Assembly (NCBI GenBank): GCA_019633985.1
Contig: JAHQWE010000075.1
Coordinates: forward strand, 1-64,000
DNA: 64,000 bases
Origin: Acidiferrobacterales bacterium
Lineage (GTDB): Bacteria > Pseudomonadota > Gammaproteobacteria > Arenicellales > Poriferihabitantaceae
Direction of reading: 5' to 3'
The notes under the pieces were generated by a model. That model was not told where the DNA came from. It searched no databases and saw only the letters and a list, made by a program, of their open reading frames with translations. The position numbers were made by a program, and so were the translations under genes. Shown piece by piece: positions 60,755 to 64,000 of the stretch (the first letter of the stretch is position 1; each line of letters starts with the position of its first letter).

Positions 60755-61369
60755 TTATTTCCTGTCAAGAAACTGTTTGTAATCATCTAACGTATCAATA
60801 TCATCCAACCGAGAATCTGTCGGCAATATTTTTACTTTATTACCGAGTTGCCGGATCAATTGCTGGGCACCTCGCTCTCCCTGGAGATCTATCAATTGCG
60901 GAAACAGCGATCTTGAAAATGCTGCGGGCACACCTGCAGAATCACCGTAGGCTGTCGCCGCCGCCCGTATGTTTTTTCCTTTAAAGAGAGATTCACCTAG
61001 TAGTCTATAGTGCTTTGCACTAATGCCCGGTTGATCGGATAACACAATCAAAACTCCACAAATGTCATTTGCCTGTGCTATAGCAGATTTCACTCCACAG
61101 CCAATACTGCCCGCCATTCCGCTCTCCCAATTCTCATTAAAGACCACCGAAACAGCTTGAGGTAAAACAGGAGTAATGACTGAATGGTTTGCTCCCGTCA
61201 CGACATGTAGTCGAGTGAAACCCGCAGATTGAAGCTTCACCAATATATGTTCAATGAATGGTTTGCCATCCAGGTCAGCGATCTGCTTGACTGATCCAAA
61301 ACGCGAAGAAGCGCCAGCAGCGAGTACAATCACTGCGACATCGTTCAGCTTCACTTTCAACGCTACCAA
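60755..61369 (-). CDS. mocA: Molybdenum cofactor cytidylyltransferase (MocA-like)
   Basis: A 204-aa nucleotidyltransferase. The N-terminal VIVLAAGASSRFGSVKQIADL is the NTP-binding loop of MocA/MobA-like proteins. The Mg-binding acidic site is in VLIVLSDQPGIS, and the C-terminal half has AAATAYGDSAGVPAAFSRSLF. It attaches CMP to molybdopterin, making the dinucleotide form used by xanthine-oxidase-family enzymes like IorB. The start is uncertain (TTG 61369, or other TTG/GTG nearby), and it sits two bases after the XdhC stop. It is in a four-gene set with xdhC, iorA and iorB. Confidence 0.9.
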   Translation of the reverse strand: MVALKVKLNDVAVIVLAAGASSRFGSVKQIADLDGKPFIEHILVKLQSAGFTRLHVVTGANHSVITPVLPQAVSVVFNENWESGMAGSIGCGVKSAIAQANDICGVLIVLSDQPGISAKHYRLLGESLFKGKNIRAAATAYGDSAGVPAAFSRSLFPQLIDLQGERGAQQLIRQLGNKVKILPTDSRLDDIDTLDDYKQFLDRK

Positions 61370-61371
61370 GA

Positions 61372-62433
61372 TTAGTTACCAACAATAGTGTGAATTCCAG
61401 CGTTTTTCTCTGACAAGATTCCCCCCGTATGTCCGCTCTGCACTTGCTGCAACTCACTAAGAATTGAAATCGCGATTTCAGCGGGGAATTGACCTCCCAA
61501 ATCTAGCCCAACAGGTGCTCTAAACGCGCGATCAAACCAGTTCGGCAACTCGCAGCCCCGTTCCAATAATTCAGATAGTAAATCATCCGCTCTTTGCCGA
61601 GGGCCAACAATCCCGAGGTAAAAAACGGGGGAGAGATTGCATGCGCTTCGTAGATATCCCAGATCACGGGCATAGCTATGGGTAGTTAAAACCAGGGCCG
61701 TATGCAAATCCGTTCTTATCGTATCACCCAGCTGTTGCGGTGATGCCGTAATGACTGAAATATTTGGTGCGCTGACGGAAACTTCATTATTGAGCGGGTG
61801 TAGAACCAAAGTGACGACATATCCCACCTCGTCGGCAATGGTCGCAAGTTTCAGCGCATCTATTTCGCTGCCAATCACAATCAACTGCAGTGATGGCGGA
61901 ATTTGCTGAACCAGAATATGACGTTTCCCTGCGTATTCTCCTTCGTCGTTCGCAACAAGAGAAATAGCACGTTCTTCTAATTCGCGACTAGAATCGTCAT
62001 CACGAAGTGCATAAACATCGTCACCTGGAAAAATAACACACGAGCCTTGATAGCATTCGTCACACTGACTGACCCAGCTCCAGGATTGTCGCTGCGCGAA
62101 AACCCGATGATAGTTTTGGAAAAAATCCGTGGCTTGTTTTGGGGCAAAAGGCTCTATGAGAATAAACAACGTACCATTGCAGCCTAGGGTATATCTACCA
62201 TCGTATTCAACGAGTTCTGGTTGGCCGGAAGCAAAGACGGCTTGTGATCGCCTCACGATCTCCTTCTCGATACAACCACCACTAACAGCACCCACGGTAG
62301 TGCCATCCTCACCAACCAGCATCACCGCACCTGGCTTTCTATACGAGGATCCTTCAGTACGGACGATTGTTGCCAGCACAGTTCGCTGCGACCATTTCGC
62401 AGCAGCATGCATCACTTGATCTATTTCCTGCAT
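61372..62433 (-). CDS. xdhC: XdhC/CoxI-family molybdenum hydroxylase maturation protein
   Basis: A 353-aa protein with an N-terminal XdhC_CoxI domain (TIVRTEGSSYRKPGAVMLVG and GAVSGGCIEKEIV) and a C-terminal Rossmann-type XdhC_C domain (VLTTHSYARDLGYLRSA, then LGIVGPRQRADDLL and APVGLDLGGQFPAEIAISI). It binds the Mo-cofactor and helps insert the sulfurated form into the hydroxylase. It is first of the xdhC-mocA-iorA-iorB set. A 26-base near-perfect palindrome lies 28 bases upstream, a likely operator. The Cys of the SGGC motif is present. Confidence 0.93.
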   Translation of the reverse strand: MQEIDQVMHAAAKWSQRTVLATIVRTEGSSYRKPGAVMLVGEDGTTVGAVSGGCIEKEIVRRSQAVFASGQPELVEYDGRYTLGCNGTLFILIEPFAPKQATDFFQNYHRVFAQRQSWSWVSQCDECYQGSCVIFPGDDVYALRDDDSSRELEERAISLVANDEGEYAGKRHILVQQIPPSLQLIVIGSEIDALKLATIADEVGYVVTLVLHPLNNEVSVSAPNISVITASPQQLGDTIRTDLHTALVLTTHSYARDLGYLRSACNLSPVFYLGIVGPRQRADDLLSELLERGCELPNWFDRAFRAPVGLDLGGQFPAEIAISILSELQQVQSGHTGGILSEKNAGIHTIVGN

Positions 62434-62460
62434 TGCGATTTGATTATTTCAAATATTTAA

Positions 62461-62486
62461 AGTAATCCAAGATATCTTAGATTACT
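62461..62486. promoter_or_regulatory. 26-bp near-perfect palindrome upstream of xdhC
   Basis: Outer arms AGTAATC (62461-62467) and GATTACT (62480-62486) flank AAGATATCTT (62469-62478). Only the base pair between arms and centre is mismatched. It lies 28 bases upstream of the xdhC ATG, the expected place for a repressor operator. Confidence 0.65.
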
Positions 62487-62659
62487 ACTTCAACAGCATT
62501 CCTGCTTCTAGCAACCCGAAGAAGCCACTTATATTGTGAACGAAGAATTATTTAAGAAAAACCAGCGGTCATTGGAAGCAGCTGCTTCAGCGATGACCAG
62601 CAATCACCCTATCGTTTGAATTGGGAAAACTAACCGAAAATGAAACGCGCCGCGTTAAA

Positions 62660-63274
62660 TCAGGGAGTCAAAATGGAACCAACAGGTACAGCGGAGCCGG
62701 CTTCATCCAGATAGAAAAACACGATCTCACCAGAAGTAGTACCCAAACCAAGCAGCGCGCTGATATTCACCTGATGAGTGACCAAAACGGTAGGTTGCGA
62801 GGTATTCCTGTTTCTCAACCAACTGAGTAGTGCGAGGGTTTGCGATTCTCGATACTCAAAATTGCGAAAAAAAGAGTTTAGTGGCTTAAGATCACCGACC
62901 GGCCCCAATTTCAGCGCTGAAGCCGTATCACGACAGCGGCACCACTGACTGGAATACACATCTGCGGTGACAATCGCGTTGATTCTGAAACGTTCACCAA
63001 TTCGGCGCGCTTGACCAAGACCTTCAGACGACAGATTTCGTTGTGTACCACATTCCTCGAGCTCAAACACTTCCGGGTCACCTACGCCGGGTGCCAACGC
63101 ATGACGCATAATGGCGATGTAAGTGCCATTTCTTACGCCATTCCAAAGTTGTTTTTCCGTTACAGCAGTATCCGCATAGCTTGATTGAATAGCGATCAAC
63201 AAACAGATGCTAAGCAGACAAGCACTAAGTAGAATACATCGGGTGGTTTTTACCTGTGTCACAGAAATGCTCAA
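62660..63274 (-). CDS. Exported histidine phosphatase-family protein
   Basis: About 204 aa. The signal or anchor is ILLSACLLSICLLIAIQSSYA. The phosphatase core has the first catalytic block YIAIMRHALAPG (RHA in place of the common RHG), an NLSSEGLGQARRIG segment, and the second histidine in VLVTHQVNISALLG. It should dephosphorylate small molecules or proteins in the periplasm via a phosphohistidine. The start codon is uncertain: TTG 63274, GTG 63262 or another, with no clear SD. It stands alone between the molybdenum enzyme cluster and the AGCS symporter. Confidence 0.85.
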   Translation of the reverse strand: MSISVTQVKTTRCILLSACLLSICLLIAIQSSYADTAVTEKQLWNGVRNGTYIAIMRHALAPGVGDPEVFELEECGTQRNLSSEGLGQARRIGERFRINAIVTADVYSSQWCRCRDTASALKLGPVGDLKPLNSFFRNFEYRESQTLALLSWLRNRNTSQPTVLVTHQVNISALLGLGTTSGEIVFFYLDEAGSAVPVGSILTP

Positions 63275-63341
63275 GGTTGTTCATCAAAACAAAAATTTTC
63301 CGATCGGCAGCGCATCGGATTCCCTCAATCATTTTGACTAA

Positions 63342-63375
63342 CAAAAGGGATACCGAGGGGTTGGGCACCCCCCGG
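63342..63375 (-). terminator. Possible terminator after the AGCS gene
   Basis: CCGAGGGG (63353-63360) and CCCCCCGG (63368-63375) form a stem with one mismatch and a 7-base loop, followed on the minus strand by CCCTTTTGTT. It lies about 25 bases after the AGCS stop. Confidence 0.45.
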
Positions 63376-63398
63376 CATTTTCGCTTATCCTGCTTATC

Positions 63399-64000
63399 CT
63401 AGTGACTACCGAACTTCTTAATTTCGCCCGAGTTTAATCTCGCAGCGTAAGAGTGCAGTTCTCTCTTTACAACTTTCATCAGGAAATAAAGTGCAAAGAT
63501 GTTTACAACCGCCATCGCAAATATCGCTGCGTCAGAGAAGTCGATTACCGGTCCAAGACTAGCCGCTGCTCCGATGACGATGAAGACGCAAAAAATGAGC
63601 TTGAATACCAACTCGGCGGTTTTGCCTTCCCCAAACAGGTAAGTCCAGCTTTTCAAACCGTAGTATGACCAGGAGATCATGGTTGAAAATGCAAACAATA
63701 CCACCGCAACCGCCAACACGTATGGGAACCATCCGATTGCTGAACCAAATGCAGCTGATGTGAGTGAAACCCCGGTATTGCCGTCAACCGTTGCAATTTG
63801 CGAACCATCGATAATGTAGTTGCCGGTCGCCGGGTCTAGTAACAGTTGCCCTGATATCGTGATAACCAACGCGGTCATGGTGCAAATCACCACTGTGTCG
63901 ATCAGCGGTTCCAGCAGAGATACAAACCCTTCTGTAATAGGTTCTTTGGTTTGCACTGCAGAGTGAGCAATCGCCGCTGAACCTACACCGGCTTCATTAG
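63399..64000 (-). CDS. AGCS-family sodium:alanine symporter, 5' part outside window
   Basis: The C-terminal 200 or so residues of an AGCS (AlsT/DagA-like) amino-acid symporter whose start lies beyond the right edge. The frame stays open to base 64000, with [20 protein letters not shown] across the edge region, a strong family signature, then [22 protein letters not shown]. An insert after 'ISGQLLLDP' (about 30 residues, [20 protein letters not shown]) is longer than in many members. Several membrane helices follow. It co-transports alanine or glycine with Na+. The internal GTG at 63956 is not the true start. Confidence 0.93.
   Translation of the reverse strand, partial: NEAGVGSAAIAHSAVQTKEPITEGFVSLLEPLIDTVVICTMTALVITISGQLLLDPATGNYIIDGSQIATVDGNTGVSLTSAAFGSAIGWFPYVLAVAVVLFAFSTMISWSYYGLKSWTYLFGEGKTAELVFKLIFCVFIVIGAAASLGPVIDFSDAAIFAMAVVNIFALYFLMKVVKRELHSYAARLNSGEIKKFGSH

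Noticed and set aside
62575-62588. 14-bp palindrome GAAGCAGCTGCTTC as a terminator
   Set aside because: No T-run follows on either strand, and no gene ends at a suitable distance on the plus strand.

Overview
The window looks like chromosomal DNA of a free-living, probably marine, gammaproteobacterium. That is an inference from gene content: a PhoX-type phosphatase, a BCCT transporter and a betaine-binding protein, a DddP-like M24 enzyme, an AGCS sodium:alanine symporter, a DUF6502 protein, a σ54 promoter, and CRP-, Fur- and Pho-like sites. No rRNA, tRNA, insertion sequence, prophage or CRISPR array was seen. Coding density is high, with mostly short operons on both strands. TTG and GTG starts appear unusually often and several carry good Shine-Dalgarno sequences.

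Layout. 1-2.3 kb: a truncated GcvT-like gene and a TauE/SafE permease, divergent from a LysR regulator, with an array of TGGCAA half-sites between them. 2.4-7 kb: a membrane-anchored retropepsin-like protease and a surface-glycan set (GT2 transferase, FkbM-like protein, methyltransferase-StrF fusion). 7-11.3 kb: a D-2-hydroxyacid oxidase behind a perfect CRP-type site, a 2OG-oxygenase-like protein lacking metal ligands, Ogt, and a class I aminotransferase. 11.6-13.8 kb: phoX with terminator and Pho box. 14-18.6 kb: two Ser/Gly-repeat lipoproteins, divergent from a DUF6502 protein, an iron-binding-type O-heptosyltransferase and a Rieske oxygenase. 18.6-22 kb: a homocysteine methyltransferase and a response regulator/hybrid kinase pair. 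22-30.5 kb: PLD-like, YCII, SH3 and amidase proteins, a GT2 transferase, the DddP-like hydrolase, a double-Cache receptor without output domain, a methyltransferase and an α/β hydrolase.

31-38.8 kb: an SDR-FAD oxidase fusion overlapping a thioester-reductase-like SDR behind a CRP-like site, an EamA permease, a σ54-driven 72-aa protein, a Fur-box DUF6746-like protein, a GST and an ATP-grasp enzyme. 39-45.5 kb: NAD-malic enzyme, a 47-aa ORF with its own SD and terminator, and a large secreted M14 carboxypeptidase with PKD domains. 45.6-51.3 kb: small secreted proteins including a tandem Tat-type paralogue pair, an anchored thioredoxin-fold protein, a lipoprotein and a class III aminotransferase. 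51.7-56 kb: an orphan betaine-binding protein, a GlxA-type regulator and a BCCT transporter. 56.5-57.7 kb: two unknown secreted proteins. 57.9-62.4 kb: an IorAB-type molybdenum hydroxylase with MocA and XdhC. 62.7-64 kb: a histidine phosphatase and a truncated AGCS symporter.

Two themes recur. One is use of methylated amines and sulfonium compounds (BCCT, betaine SBP, GlxA regulator, GbcA-like Rieske protein, homocysteine methyltransferase, DddP-like enzyme, GcvT-like fragment). The other is modification of the cell surface. The best candidate for an undescribed system is the 14.0-17.4 kb block, where a protein O-heptosyltransferase lies beside Ser-rich lipoproteins instead of an autotransporter.
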